Assembly: GCA_026396705.1 (NCBI GenBank)
Contig: JAPLWE010000036.1
Location: 1-38,175 of the forward strand
DNA: 38,175 nucleotides
Reading direction: 5' to 3'
Source: Candidatus Gribaldobacteria bacterium
Lineage (GTDB): Bacteria; Patescibacteriota; Minisyncoccia; Minisyncoccales; CG1-02-41-26
Shown: positions 17,273-26,013 of the stretch, one piece after another
How the letters are laid out: each line of letters opens with the position of its first letter
Position numbering within the stretch: the first letter of the stretch is position 1
Notes under the pieces: model-generated
The model's database searches: none
What the model saw: only the letters and a program-made list of their open reading frames with translations
What the model was told of the DNA's origin: nothing
Translations under genes and position numbers: made by a program

Positions 17273-17444
17273 GGCTTGCGCTAATGTTTGGGACTCGGAG
17301 AGTTAGTTTCAAGGAGACGCTCACTCGCTCCGGCGGCTCGTTCGCTTAGTTTTCGGCCTTATTTTCCGCCAGTAAGCGGAACCAAGCAAATAGGCCTCAA
17401 AATACTCCTTGAAACTAACTTCCTCGCCCCAAACGCGCAAGCCT
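17273..17444 (+). repeat. Full-length palindromic element, copy A
   Basis: GGCTTGCGCTAATGTTTGGG at the left and CCCCAAACGCGCAAGCC at the right pair with each other. The inner stem is GTTAGTTTCAAGGAG/CTCCTTGAAACTAAC, and a central nested hairpin is formed by GGCCTTATT/AATAGGCC enclosing TTCCGC/GCGGAA. It sits between two minus-strand genes. This 172-bp element fills the only gap of note here. Confidence 0.9.
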
Positions 17445-17451
17445 TAAAAGA

Positions 17452-17676
17452 TTATTTTCCGTAAATGTAAAAAAATAAATAAACCAAAGTAAAAATCAAA
17501 ACACAAAACGAAAAAACATTGAATATATGCAGGGCGGCTACTTGAATGCCGGTCATAACATTCTGACGATTAACCACATCACGATTAGTCCATAAGAAAC
17601 AAAGGTAAGCGAAGACAGCAAAAATAACTAAGCCCAGGCCAATTAAAAGATATACCCAAAAAGATAGTAAAGCCAT
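17452..17676 (-). CDS. Small two-helix membrane protein
   Basis: A 74-aa product with two TM helices (about residues 5-27 and 46-70) separated by a polar loop 'WTNRDVVNRQNVMTGIQ'. No family was recognised. Its ATG lies five bases after a strong symmetric terminator on the same strand, so any transcript entering from the sigma4-HARE gene would be reduced. Palindromic element A lies just after its stop. Confidence 0.6.
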   Translation of the reverse strand: MALLSFWVYLLIGLGLVIFAVFAYLCFLWTNRDVVNRQNVMTGIQVAALHIFNVFSFCVLIFTLVYLFFYIYGK

Positions 17677-17680
17677 ATAA

Positions 17681-17717
17681 TTAAAAAACTCTATAATTTA
17701 ATTATAGAGTTTTTTAA
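17681..17717 (-). terminator. Symmetric intrinsic terminator
   Basis: A perfect 17-bp inverted repeat: TTAAAAAACTCTATAAT, loop TTA, then ATTATAGAGTTTTTTAA. On the minus strand it ends the sigma4-HARE gene, whose TAA stop lies inside the arm. A run of T occurs on either strand. Confidence 0.85.
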
Positions 17718-18736
17718 ATTTCTTTCAAGCCGTATCTTCCTTGATCATCTTTCTGAAAATACTTTTTATTATTAAGGTTAAGAAAGATGGTATTGGGCTG
17801 AACCATTCTTTGCCGCAAAACCTGTTGTAGAATATCAGGACGAGCAAGAGGCTCTTTATTTTTTACTAAAATCGCTTTAATAACTTCTCTAACTGTGCCA
17901 GTTTGGTAGCCCCATTCTTTTAATCCATAAACCCCACGACCCACTAAAATAAACTGCGGGTCGCGAATTAATTCGTTGTGCACTGTTTGAGGTAAAGTTT
18001 TTTTCTTGGGTAAAAAATAATTTGGTAAATCATTGGCTTTATTGGCAATATCCCGAAAATGCAAAGGTTGACCAGTTTTTTTAAGCATCAAATAAGCTAT
18101 GTCTCTGGCTCCTCTGGGCTTAATTTCTGGCCAGACAGCCAAACCAATCTGGTCTAAAGGGCTTACCTCTACAGCGCAACTTGCCTCAATAACATTATCA
18201 ACAAAAACTTTGTTTTCTTTGTTGAAAAAACAATAAATCATTTCATGAGCTTGAGGAGCTTTTTGCTGTGTCAATTTTTTTACCAAATCACTCAATAAAA
18301 CCAAAGCATGATTATAAATATCTTTCTCTTGAAACCAAACAGCATAAAAATGACCGTTTTGTTCAACTAGAGATAGTTTAGGCGATAACCGCAAAAGAAA
18401 AGATACAGCCGCTCGCTCGGTTTCATCAGATAACTTTGCCAATAGAACATCTTCTCTCTTAAAACCGCCTTGTTCCTCTAGAAATCGTTCAAAATAAGCA
18501 AAAACTGCCTTCAAAGAGACTGGAGCAGGGCTATGGCGAAGTTTATTCAAGCCATCTGATTCAATCTGACGAACTCTTTCGCGAGTAATGCCCAAAAAAT
18601 CGCCAATTTGTTGCAGTGTTTGATTTCTTTTGGTTGCGCCCAAACCAAATCTTTTTTCAATAATCACTCGCGATTTGGGTGGCAAAGACGAAAGAACTTC
18701 CTCGCAAACTTTTTTATAATTAAAATTGTCTTTCAT
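17714..18736 (-). CDS. Sigma-70 region 4 / HARE-HTH fusion protein
   Basis: The N-terminus (about residues 5-70) is a sigma region 4 domain: 'PPKSRVIIEKRFGLG', 'TLQQIGDFLGITRERVRQIES' and 'LNKLRH' include the HTH that reads -35 elements in housekeeping sigma factors. The C-terminal half carries a HARE-HTH/RpoE-delta-like domain ('PLHFRDIANKANDL', 'NELIRDPQFILVGRGVYGL', about 220-285) followed by a second similar wHTH ('PLARPDILQQVL'). Regions 2 and 3 are absent, so it cannot be a full sigma factor. It is probably an RNA-polymerase-associated regulator that bridges -35 DNA and another site. It is downstream of secDF on the same strand, with a palindrome (18776-18787) before its start. Confidence 0.8.
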   Translation of the reverse strand: MKDNFNYKKVCEEVLSSLPPKSRVIIEKRFGLGATKRNQTLQQIGDFLGITRERVRQIESDGLNKLRHSPAPVSLKAVFAYFERFLEEQGGFKREDVLLAKLSDETERAAVSFLLRLSPKLSLVEQNGHFYAVWFQEKDIYNHALVLLSDLVKKLTQQKAPQAHEMIYCFFNKENKVFVDNVIEASCAVEVSPLDQIGLAVWPEIKPRGARDIAYLMLKKTGQPLHFRDIANKANDLPNYFLPKKKTLPQTVHNELIRDPQFILVGRGVYGLKEWGYQTGTVREVIKAILVKNKEPLARPDILQQVLRQRMVQPNTIFLNLNNKKYFQKDDQGRYGLKEI

Positions 18737-18775
18737 AATTCAAACTTACATTCTTACTCACTTTGCCATAAATAA

Positions 18776-18787
18776 TGACATTTGTCA
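18776..18787. promoter_or_regulatory. TGACATTTGTCA palindrome upstream of the sigma4-HARE gene
   Basis: A perfect inverted repeat (TGACA-TT-TGTCA) about 40 bp upstream of the start codon. It contains a TTGACA-like -35 on the minus strand, so it may be a promoter element, an operator, or both. No convincing -10 was seen. Confidence 0.3.
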
Positions 18788-18801
18788 ATGGGCAAAATAT
18801 T

Positions 18802-19719
18802 TTAAGTCTTATTTCTAGACAATCCCCTGCTTTGACGAGATTCAAAAATAGTTACTACTAAAAGCGAAGCAATAAAAATAGAAGAATAAGTGCCAAAGCC
18901 CACTCCCAAGAACAGAGCTAAAGCAAAATAACGCAAAGTATTACCGCCAAAAAATAAAATAGCCGCTAGAACCAAAAGCACCGTGAACGAAGTGTTAATT
19001 GAACGGCCTAGGGTTTGGTTTAAGCTTTGGTCAACAATTCCGCTAAAATTTTCCGCCTTACCCTTAAAAAGATTTTCTCTAATACGATCAAAGACCACTA
19101 CTGAATCATTGATAGAATAACCAAAGACCGTTAATAAAGCGGTAATAATAGGTATGGTAATTTCAACTCCTAAATAATGACCAAGCCAAGCAAAAACCCC
19201 CAAAGGAATAATAATATCATGGCACAGGGCAACAATGCCCGTAAAACCATAAACATATGACTTAACTGGCCGAGAAATTTTACGAAAGCTGATAGCTATG
19301 TATATAAGTATGGACAAGAGCGACAAAAAAACTACCACTTTGGTTTTGTCTTTTAACTCTTGGCCAATAACCGGGCCAATCACCTGAAAACTTTCCGAGC
19401 CAGCCACTAATTCACCCAAGCCTTGCAGGCCCTGTATAACCTCATTCTTTTTTGCTTCATCAATGGGTTTTGTTTTAATAATCACTCGCTGATCGCCAGC
19501 TACTTGTATAGTAGCCCCTTCTAAACCAGCAGCTACAACAACTTTCCTGACATCATCTAACGCCGGAGCTTGCTGTTTGTAGCCCACCTCCAGAACAGAT
19601 CCGCCGGTAAACTCAATGCCAAATTTCAAACCAAAAACCACCATGCTCGCTATGGCAGCTATGGTTAAAACAATAGAAAAAATATAAAAAGTTTTGCGAT
19701 GTTTAGTAAAGGATAACAT
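18802..19719 (-). CDS. secF: Protein translocase subunit SecF
   Basis: RND-like partner of SecD that uses the ion gradient to complete protein export. The 305-aa product has TM1, an extracytoplasmic P domain beginning 'FGIEFTGGSVLEV', and five further TM helices with 'TVFGYSINDSVVVFDRIREN', the family hallmark. The ATG at 19719 ('MLSFTKHRKTF') is chosen: the track's extra 18 residues lie inside secD and are not SecF-like. It starts five bases after the secD stop, so the pair is translationally coupled. Confidence 0.95.
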   Translation of the reverse strand: MLSFTKHRKTFYIFSIVLTIAAIASMVVFGLKFGIEFTGGSVLEVGYKQQAPALDDVRKVVVAAGLEGATIQVAGDQRVIIKTKPIDEAKKNEVIQGLQGLGELVAGSESFQVIGPVIGQELKDKTKVVVFLSLLSILIYIAISFRKISRPVKSYVYGFTGIVALCHDIIIPLGVFAWLGHYLGVEITIPIITALLTVFGYSINDSVVVFDRIRENLFKGKAENFSGIVDQSLNQTLGRSINTSFTVLLVLAAILFFGGNTLRYFALALFLGVGFGTYSSIFIASLLVVTIFESRQSRGLSRNKT

Positions 19720-19723
19720 ATAA

Positions 19724-21148
19724 TTATAGCCAGAGGCGTTTAAGTTTTTCCCACCTAGTGCCCACAAAAACATTCATTAAAACTTTAGTGACAAACATAG
19801 CGGAAAACATACTAGTTAAAATGCCCAATGATAAAGTTAAAGCAAACCCCTTGACAAAACTAGAGCCAAAGCCAAACATAATCACCGCAATCAACAGAGT
19901 AGTTAGATTGCTATCCCTGATAGATGGCCAAGCTCGAGCAAATCCTAGCTCAAGGGCTTTTTGGAAACTTTCGTTTTTCTTTCTTTCTTCTTTAATCCGT
20001 TCAAAAATCAAAACATTAGCGTCAACCGCCATACCTACTGATAATACTGCCCCGCCAATACCAGCCAAAGTAAGAGTAACTGGCACGAACTTAAACAAAC
20101 ACAATAAAATGCCTCCGTAAGTAATCAAGGAAACACAAGCGATAAAACCAGAAAACCGATAAAAAACTAACATAAACAAACAAATACCCAAAAGACCGAA
20201 CCAAGTAGCCATCAAAGACTGACGCAAAGAATCAGCGCCTAAGGTTGGGCCAACCGTGGTTTGTGAAATAAGTTTAATAGGCATAGGCAAAGCGCCCGCG
20301 TTAAGGTTTCTAACCAAATCCCTGGCTTCAGCGTTGGTAAAGGTGCCAGTAATCTGGGCGCTACCCCCGCTAATAGCTTCTCTAACCACTGGAGAGGAAA
20401 TTAAAGAGTTATCAATATAGATGGCAATTTTCTTGCCAACATTTTTTTCGGTTAAATCCTTAAATAAAGCTGCGCCTTCATCATTGAAATCAATTAAAAC
20501 TTCAGGTGTAAGAGCTGTTTGGTCAAAGCCCAAAGTAGCTTTTTTAACATAACGGCCCGTGAGATTGCTAGCCACGAAATAAGGATAGTAAGGATCGCTT
20601 AAATCAATCTCCTGACTATATTTTTGTAAAATAGCATTAACCACTGCCTCGGGCTGACCTTCGCTGGCTTTCATTTCATCCTTAAACGCCTGCTGTTTGG
20701 CCAGCAAGGCGTCGCGTTCTGCATCGGGCCGCTCTTGCTTGAACTCTAAATAGGGCGTTTTACCAATCATTTCAATGGCTTGATTAACATCTTTAACACC
20801 AGGCATCTCTACTACCAACCTCTGACTGTCGCCGGCTTCTTGATAAGAAACCACCGCTTCAGTGACGCCAAATAAATTAACCCGCCTCTCAATAACATCT
20901 CGCAGGCCCTGCATAGCCTCTTTGATATCTTTGCCCGCTACTTGAGAAACATCAGCTTCATAAACCAAATGGCACCCACCCTTTAGGTCTAGGCCAAGCT
21001 TAAACGGCGTTTCGGACAAATTAGGAATAAATTTCCAGTTTAAGTAACCCAATAGTTTATTAACGGGCTGGGGAAAAACCAAAAGCAGAGACGCTATGGT
21101 GAGCGCTGCTACGATAACTAAATAAATTTTATTAGTTTGCTTTGACAT
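19724..21148 (-). CDS. secD: Protein translocase subunit SecD
   Basis: A 474-aa membrane protein working with SecF and SecYEG. It has TM1 (about residues 8-27), 'FKLGLDLKGGCHLVYE' at the start of the P1 domain, a large extracytoplasmic domain, and five C-terminal TM helices with 'AVDANVLIFERIKEE', the SecD signature. The order secA-secD-secF on one strand within 5 kb links it to the motor protein gene. There is no frameshift or truncation. Confidence 0.95.
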   Translation of the reverse strand: MSKQTNKIYLVIVAALTIASLLLVFPQPVNKLLGYLNWKFIPNLSETPFKLGLDLKGGCHLVYEADVSQVAGKDIKEAMQGLRDVIERRVNLFGVTEAVVSYQEAGDSQRLVVEMPGVKDVNQAIEMIGKTPYLEFKQERPDAERDALLAKQQAFKDEMKASEGQPEAVVNAILQKYSQEIDLSDPYYPYFVASNLTGRYVKKATLGFDQTALTPEVLIDFNDEGAALFKDLTEKNVGKKIAIYIDNSLISSPVVREAISGGSAQITGTFTNAEARDLVRNLNAGALPMPIKLISQTTVGPTLGADSLRQSLMATWFGLLGICLFMLVFYRFSGFIACVSLITYGGILLCLFKFVPVTLTLAGIGGAVLSVGMAVDANVLIFERIKEERKKNESFQKALELGFARAWPSIRDSNLTTLLIAVIMFGFGSSFVKGFALTLSLGILTSMFSAMFVTKVLMNVFVGTRWEKLKRLWL

Positions 21149-21205
21149 TTTTTTACATTAACAAAAAAGATTATTTTTATCAAGGCCACATCAGCTTCTA
21201 CACGC

Positions 21206-21241
21206 TTAGGGGCTCGGAAAGTTAATTTCCGAACCATCCCC
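21206..21241 (+). repeat. Short hairpin related to the palindromic element's left end
   Basis: CTTAGGGGCTCGGAAAGTTA matches the element's left arm (TTAGGGGCTCGGAGAGTTA) closely, then folds back as ATTTCCGAACCATCCCC to form a stem of about seven to ten pairs. It lies in the secA-secD gap. It could be a relic of the element or an unrelated hairpin; no U tract follows on the minus strand. Confidence 0.45.
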
Positions 21242-21255
21242 ACATATATATAGAA

Positions 21256-23679
21256 CTAAGCTGTGAAGCTAACTTTGAAAATAGTGCGGGCTATTTGCGC
21301 GTTAACATTTTTCCATAATTCTTGGAAAAGCTGGTGGCCTTCGGTTTTGTATTCAGCTAAAGGATCTCTGCCGCCGTACGCTCGCAAATTAACCGAGTCT
21401 TTAAGATGGTCCATATTAATCAAATGTTCAATCCACCAAAAATCAAGGCAACGCAAAACTACAAACCGTAATAATCTTAAAAGATTTTCTTGGCTATCTT
21501 GGGCTTCTTTTTCTTGCCATAATTGTTTGGCGTGATCGTTGAGTATTTGCAAGGCCAGGGCCGGCTCTTTAGCTTCTTGTAGGCTTTTAATAATTTCTTC
21601 GCTTAAAGGCATAATTGTTTTGACTTCTTCAATTGTTTCTGTCAGACCGCTTAATTCTTTTTCTAAAATTTGCCAAACAAAATCTTTTAATTGTTGGTAA
21701 TCAGCTGTGAGAGTTTGAGCTCTTTGGCTATAAATCTTAAAACGATGTTTGGCCATGACATCGTCATATTCCAAAACATGATGGCGCGCGTCAAAATTCA
21801 AGCCCTCCACCTTGCTTTGGGCTTTTTCTAAGGCGCTGTTAATAATTTTAGCGGTAATGGGCTGATCCTCGGGAATTTTCATCATTTCCATTAATTTTTT
21901 AATTCTATCACCGCCAAAAATCCGCATTAATTCATCTTCTAAAGAAACGAAAAATTGACTTAACCCGGGGTCACCCTGTCGGCCTGCTCTGCCTCGCAGT
22001 TGATTATCAATACGGCGGGCTTCATGCCGCTCTGTGCCGATAATGCGCAAGCCCCCCAAGGCCTTTACTTTTTCCGCTTCCTCTGGCTGTGATGGATTGC
22101 CACCCAAAACAATATCCACTCCCCTGCCCGCCATATTAGTGGCCACGGTTACGGCAAACAAACGGCCAGCTTGAGCAATCACTTCACCCTCACGGGCGTG
22201 ATTTTTGGCGTTGATAACTTCATGCTTAACACCTTCCCGAGCAAGTAATTTACTTAAATACTCATTTTTTTCCACTGACCTAGTGCCTACTAGAACCGGT
22301 TGGCCTTTTTTATAGCAATCTTTTACTTCAGCTACTACCGCCTTAAACTTAGCTGTTTCTGTTTTATAAATTAAATCAGATAAATCTTTTCTGGACATAG
22401 GCTTATTAGTAGGCACGCTCACTACCGCCAACTTATAAACCTTATCAAATTCTTCGGCCGAAGTTAAAGCAGTGCCGGTCATTCCAGCCAATTTTTGATA
22501 TAAACGAAAATAATTTTGAAAAGTAATGGTGGCTAAAATTTTTGACTCTGGCCTTACCTCTACTCTCTCCTTGGCTTCCAGTGCCTGATGCAAACCGCCA
22601 GAATAACGCCGACCCGGTAAAATACGACCCGTGAATTCATCAATAATTAAGACCTCTCCATTCTTAACCAAATAATCGCGATCTAACTGAAAAAGCGTTT
22701 GAGCTCTTAGGGCCTGCTCTAAGTAATGCAGGTATCTCATACCTTTTTCTTCATAAATATTTTTCAAACCCAAAATCTTTTCTACTTTTTCTATGCCTGG
22801 CTCGGTTAAAAAAGCGCTTTTGGCTTTTTCATCAACCTCAAAATCAGTATCCTGTTTTAATTGAGGCACGATTCGTGAAAATTCTTTATAATAATTTGAC
22901 GATTCCAAGTCGGGCTGAGAAATAATCAAAGGCGTTCTAGCTTCATCAATTAAAATAGAATCAATTTCATCAACCACCGCGAAATTAAAACCGCGTTGCG
23001 CCATCTCCCCTATTTCAAAAACCATATTATCTCGCAAATAATCAAAAGCAAATTCATTATTGGTGCCATAGACAATGTCAGCCAGATAAGCCTCTTTTCT
23101 GTTGCAAGGCCGTAAAAAACTTTTTTCCACCTTAAACCCACCTACCTTATCTCTATTATTATCATCTTCTTTCCCAAAGTTTTCATCATATAAATATGAA
23201 GCATTATTAACAATACACCCCACTGTCAAACCCAGCGCGTTATAAATCTGTCCCATCCAAACAGCGTCTCTTTCAGCTAAATAATCATTCACCGTAACAA
23301 TATGCACCCCCTTGCCAGTTAAACCATTAAGATATGCGGGTAAGGTGGCGGCTAATGTTTTGCCCTCACCAGTTTTCATTTCAGCTATTTTGCCTTGGTG
23401 TAAAACCATGCCGCCAATTAATTGAGCATCATATGGCCTCTGCCCCAAGGTTCGGCGGGCCGCTTCGCGGCATAAAGCAAAAGCCTCGGGCAGAATATCG
23501 TCCAAACTGGCTTCTTCATTTTGTAAGGCTTGCTTAAAAACCAAGGTTTTCTCTTTCATTTGCTGGCCGCTTAATTTCTCAACGGACGGCTCAAAATCGT
23601 TAATACTCTTAACTAAACCTTGATATGTTTTGAAGGTTTTGGCTAAAGGGTCGCCTAAAATTTTTGATAAAAAACTCAT
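21256..23679 (-). CDS. secA: Preprotein translocase ATPase SecA
   Basis: Motor ATPase of Sec export. It shows 'MKTGEGKTLAATLPAY' (Walker A), 'VDEIDSILIDEARTPL' (DEAD motif), the preprotein cross-linking region, 'MTGTALTSAEEF', 'ATNMAGRGVDIVLGG' and 'RGRAGRQGDPG'. At 807 aa it is shorter than E. coli SecA (about 900) and lacks the C-terminal zinc-binding tail, common in small genomes. The ATG at 23679 is preferred over the track start (23694) because it forms an ATGA overlap with the stop of the upstream regulator gene. Confidence 0.96.
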   Translation of the reverse strand: MSFLSKILGDPLAKTFKTYQGLVKSINDFEPSVEKLSGQQMKEKTLVFKQALQNEEASLDDILPEAFALCREAARRTLGQRPYDAQLIGGMVLHQGKIAEMKTGEGKTLAATLPAYLNGLTGKGVHIVTVNDYLAERDAVWMGQIYNALGLTVGCIVNNASYLYDENFGKEDDNNRDKVGGFKVEKSFLRPCNRKEAYLADIVYGTNNEFAFDYLRDNMVFEIGEMAQRGFNFAVVDEIDSILIDEARTPLIISQPDLESSNYYKEFSRIVPQLKQDTDFEVDEKAKSAFLTEPGIEKVEKILGLKNIYEEKGMRYLHYLEQALRAQTLFQLDRDYLVKNGEVLIIDEFTGRILPGRRYSGGLHQALEAKERVEVRPESKILATITFQNYFRLYQKLAGMTGTALTSAEEFDKVYKLAVVSVPTNKPMSRKDLSDLIYKTETAKFKAVVAEVKDCYKKGQPVLVGTRSVEKNEYLSKLLAREGVKHEVINAKNHAREGEVIAQAGRLFAVTVATNMAGRGVDIVLGGNPSQPEEAEKVKALGGLRIIGTERHEARRIDNQLRGRAGRQGDPGLSQFFVSLEDELMRIFGGDRIKKLMEMMKIPEDQPITAKIINSALEKAQSKVEGLNFDARHHVLEYDDVMAKHRFKIYSQRAQTLTADYQQLKDFVWQILEKELSGLTETIEEVKTIMPLSEEIIKSLQEAKEPALALQILNDHAKQLWQEKEAQDSQENLLRLLRFVVLRCLDFWWIEHLINMDHLKDSVNLRAYGGRDPLAEYKTEGHQLFQELWKNVNAQIARTIFKVSFTA

Positions 23680-24407
23680 AATTTTTGTTGCCAAAGCAAA
23701 TTAAACAGTTGTTTTTGCATTTGACTAAATTCCGCGTTTTCAATAACCACTGCTAAAAATTCTTTTTGCTTGCCTGAAACCATTATAACTTTTTCATTAT
23801 AAATGAACATAGTAGCTGAAAAAGAAAACTCTTTTGGTAAAAATCTAATTTCTCTCAAGCCCTTTTTACCCTCGCCAACTCTTGCCTGAACCGACGGAGT
23901 CTTAAAATCCAGCCAGCGTAAAAAAATGCCTTGTTTTATCCTTTTTGCTGTCCAGATTTCTTCATATTGTTCATCAATATGCTTCTTAAAATTCTCATAA
24001 GAAGCAATAGCTAACAATTCTTTGGGTTTTTCTTTTAAGATATTGTCATAAACCGATAAATAGCCCTCCTGGCCTTCATAAAACCGCACTTTGGGCTTGG
24101 CGCCCGCCATATTATAAATTGATTTCAATTCGGGCAATGACTCTTTAAACATTTGCGCTCTACGGTCGGCTATTTGCGATAAAATTTCCGGGCTTTCAGC
24201 CACTAAAAATGTTTTAGCGCCTTTTTTAATTTGGCTAATAATGCCTTTTTCTTTCAACCCATCAATGGCGGTGTAAACCGTGGTGCGCTTAACCCCTGAC
24301 TTTTTGCCAAGCTCTTGCACCGTAGCCCGACCTAATTCCAAAGCCGCCAAATAAACCTTTGTTTCATTATCGCTTAAACCGAGCTGTTTTAATGTTTCTA
24401 TTGACAT
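23676..24407 (-). CDS. TrmB-family HTH transcriptional regulator
   Basis: A 243-aa product with an N-terminal winged HTH (about residues 5-70: 'LGLSDNETKVYLAALELG', 'SGVKRTTVYTAIDGLKEKGI') and a C-terminal domain with 'VRFYEGQEGYLSVYDNIL', as in bacterial TrmB-like regulators. The ligand is unknown; archaeal TrmB binds sugars, but this subfamily is wide. It overlaps secA by ATGA, so it is made with SecA, an unusual pairing that could mean it regulates export genes or merely shares transcription. Confidence 0.82.
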   Translation of the reverse strand: MSIETLKQLGLSDNETKVYLAALELGRATVQELGKKSGVKRTTVYTAIDGLKEKGIISQIKKGAKTFLVAESPEILSQIADRRAQMFKESLPELKSIYNMAGAKPKVRFYEGQEGYLSVYDNILKEKPKELLAIASYENFKKHIDEQYEEIWTAKRIKQGIFLRWLDFKTPSVQARVGEGKKGLREIRFLPKEFSFSATMFIYNEKVIMVSGKQKEFLAVVIENAEFSQMQKQLFNLLWQQKL

Positions 24408-24456
24408 AGTTTTTTATTAGATTATAATTATATTGGAGCTGGCAATAATACCTTTT

Positions 24457-24513
24457 GAGGTGCTCGAGTGTTCCCTCCGCGGATGTGGAGGCTTAAGCTC
24501 GGGAGCCCATCTC
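24457..24513. repeat. Imperfect palindrome between the DUF3800 and TrmB-like genes
   Basis: GAGGTGCTCGAG pairs imperfectly with CTCGGGAGCCCATCTC, enclosing an inner CCTCC/GGAGG hairpin. No U tract follows on the minus strand, so a simple terminator is not well supported. It differs in sequence from the 170-bp element. Confidence 0.45.
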
Positions 24514-24536
24514 ACTAGACGCCGCTCTACAAAAAG

Positions 24537-25226
24537 TCATCTTGCGAAAGGTGATTTTTTGTTTTTAGCAAAATTTTCCCAATAATCTTTAAATAGCTCC
24601 TCTGAAATAACAATACTGTTCTTAAACAAAGAAAAGTATTTTTCTCCATTTTTACCCTTGTTGTAATACCTAAACAAACCACCGCATATCCAATCCGCGA
24701 TTTGAATGTTTGTGTTATCAGCCGAATTTACTGCCTCCAATTGGACTACTGTTTTTTTGGAGAAATTTGGAGACAATCCTACTTTTAAAAATTCATTAAA
24801 CTTTGCCTGAGAAACCCCTTTTAGTTGTCTAAAATCTCTATAAACACGAAACTCTAAATCGCTTGTCGGCAAAAGAAACCGTAATGCTTGCTCTACGATT
24901 TCAGTGTATAGCAAGCCAGTTTCAATACCTTTTTTATTGCGATAACTCTCTGGTATATTTTTAACTTTAAAAAATACATAGAAAATCCTGATATCGCTTT
25001 GGGCTAAGTTTCCCAACGTTTTTAAGCGCATTTCTTCGGTAAGCCGAGTATCTGAAAATTTTAACTCTGTTCTATAACGGAGCTTTTTATTGGTAAGTTT
25101 TATTTTTCGCCACTTACGAAAAACCCTGGCAGTTCTTTTGGGTTCATTGGTAATAAAACCGCCCACAACAAAAAACTCATTTTGCTTCCCGCACAAATCT
25201 CCAGATTCATCAATAAAAATATACAT
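24537..25226 (-). CDS. DUF3800 domain protein
   Basis: A 229-aa product starting 'MYIFIDESGDLCGKQNEFFVVGGF', the DUF3800 opening, with 'ELKFSD' (about residue 54), 'YRDFRQLKG' and the C-terminal 'NIQIADWICGGLFRY'. The family is thought to have an RNase H-like fold with acidic active-site residues, and members occur on mobile elements and in defence-associated loci; the activity is not established. It is divergent from an unknown gene at 25483, with a regulated-looking promoter in between. Nothing else mobile is adjacent. It appears intact. Confidence 0.8.
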   Translation of the reverse strand: MYIFIDESGDLCGKQNEFFVVGGFITNEPKRTARVFRKWRKIKLTNKKLRYRTELKFSDTRLTEEMRLKTLGNLAQSDIRIFYVFFKVKNIPESYRNKKGIETGLLYTEIVEQALRFLLPTSDLEFRVYRDFRQLKGVSQAKFNEFLKVGLSPNFSKKTVVQLEAVNSADNTNIQIADWICGGLFRYYNKGKNGEKYFSLFKNSIVISEELFKDYWENFAKNKKSPFAR

Positions 25227-25295
25227 ATTAAATAAATGTTGCCAAAATAGCCGACAAAACTAACCTACAAACTCATTATACTATCAATAAAAAAC

Positions 25296-25401
25296 CTGTC
25301 AAGCCCTTTTACTGACAGCATAAAATCAATATAGCTAAAACTCATATTTTACTAAAAACATTGTCAGACTCGTTGACAAGTTTTAGGGTATATGCTATAA
25401 T
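25296..25401 (+). promoter_or_regulatory. Consensus promoter with two TGTCA/TGACA dyads
   Basis: TTGACA (25373-25378), a 17-nt spacer and TATAAT (25396-25401), with an extended -10 TG, form a perfect sigma-70 promoter. Two inverted repeats share half-sites: CTGTCA-N11-TGACAG (25296-25318) and TTGTCA-N7-TGACAA (25361-25379), the second overlapping the -35. This layout suggests repressor control. Confidence 0.75.
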
Positions 25402-25482
25402 GTGAGCGTAAGATTAAAAGTGAGAACAAGCGAAAAAGCAGTTCTTTATAAACAACACAAGAAACAAATAAGGAGGATAAAA

Positions 25483-25887
25483 ATGGAAACCGTGGAAATA
25501 ATAGCTCAAATGAAAAAAATGATACTCTCAAATATAGAAAATTTTGCCTGGGGCGAAAAGTTAGGAGAGTTTGAGCTTTTTAAGATGGCACTAGAAAAGG
25601 TTAATCCAGAATTTAGAAAAAATGCCCCCCAATGGATAAATCTTCAAGATGAAGCAAAAACAATAGCTCTGCAACATTTTTTTAAGTTAGCAGTACAGGG
25701 TTATGACGCATGGTTCTATACTGGACGCCTAATAGAGATAGGAAAAGCAATTGAAGTTTCCTTTGAGAAAGAGGTCCTACAGATGATGGGACAAGGATTT
25801 AATAGTCTTGATAAAGTAGAAAAGCTCAACTTAGAAAGATCCAAAAAAACTCTTTTTGATACTTGGAGTTTAATGATTGCAAGGTAG
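25483..25887 (+). CDS. Hypothetical 134-aa protein with strong promoter
   Basis: The start is set by an excellent ribosome binding site (AAGGAGGATAAAA before ATG 25483, 'METVEIIAQMKKM'); the track start at 25402 includes the 5' leader. The product is soluble and mainly helical, with no TM segment or signal peptide and many K/E/F residues. No family was recognised. It has its own perfect promoter, a leader of about 75 nt and its own terminator, so it is a self-contained gene divergent from DUF3800. Its strong expression signals in a small genome are notable. A partner or regulator role for DUF3800 is possible but unproven. Confidence 0.75.
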   Translation: METVEIIAQMKKMILSNIENFAWGEKLGEFELFKMALEKVNPEFRKNAPQWINLQDEAKTIALQHFFKLAVQGYDAWFYTGRLIEIGKAIEVSFEKEVLQMMGQGFNSLDKVEKLNLERSKKTLFDTWSLMIAR

Positions 25888-25965
25888 TCTCAAATCTATG
25901 GATATACCCTGTATTATCTACTATTATGGGGCTTTTTATTTTTTATCGTCCAAAACTTGCAAAAC

Positions 25966-26010
25966 AAAAACTACACTTTTTGTTCTATAGTTCAAAAAGT
26001 GTAGTTTTTT
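25966..26010. terminator. Bidirectional intrinsic terminator between convergent genes
   Basis: A perfect 17-bp stem AAAAACTACACTTTTTG/CAAAAAGTGTAGTTTTT with a 10-nt loop. T runs exist on both strands, so it serves the 25483 gene (plus) and murB (minus, stop at 26014). Confidence 0.9.
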
Positions 26011-26013
26011 ATT

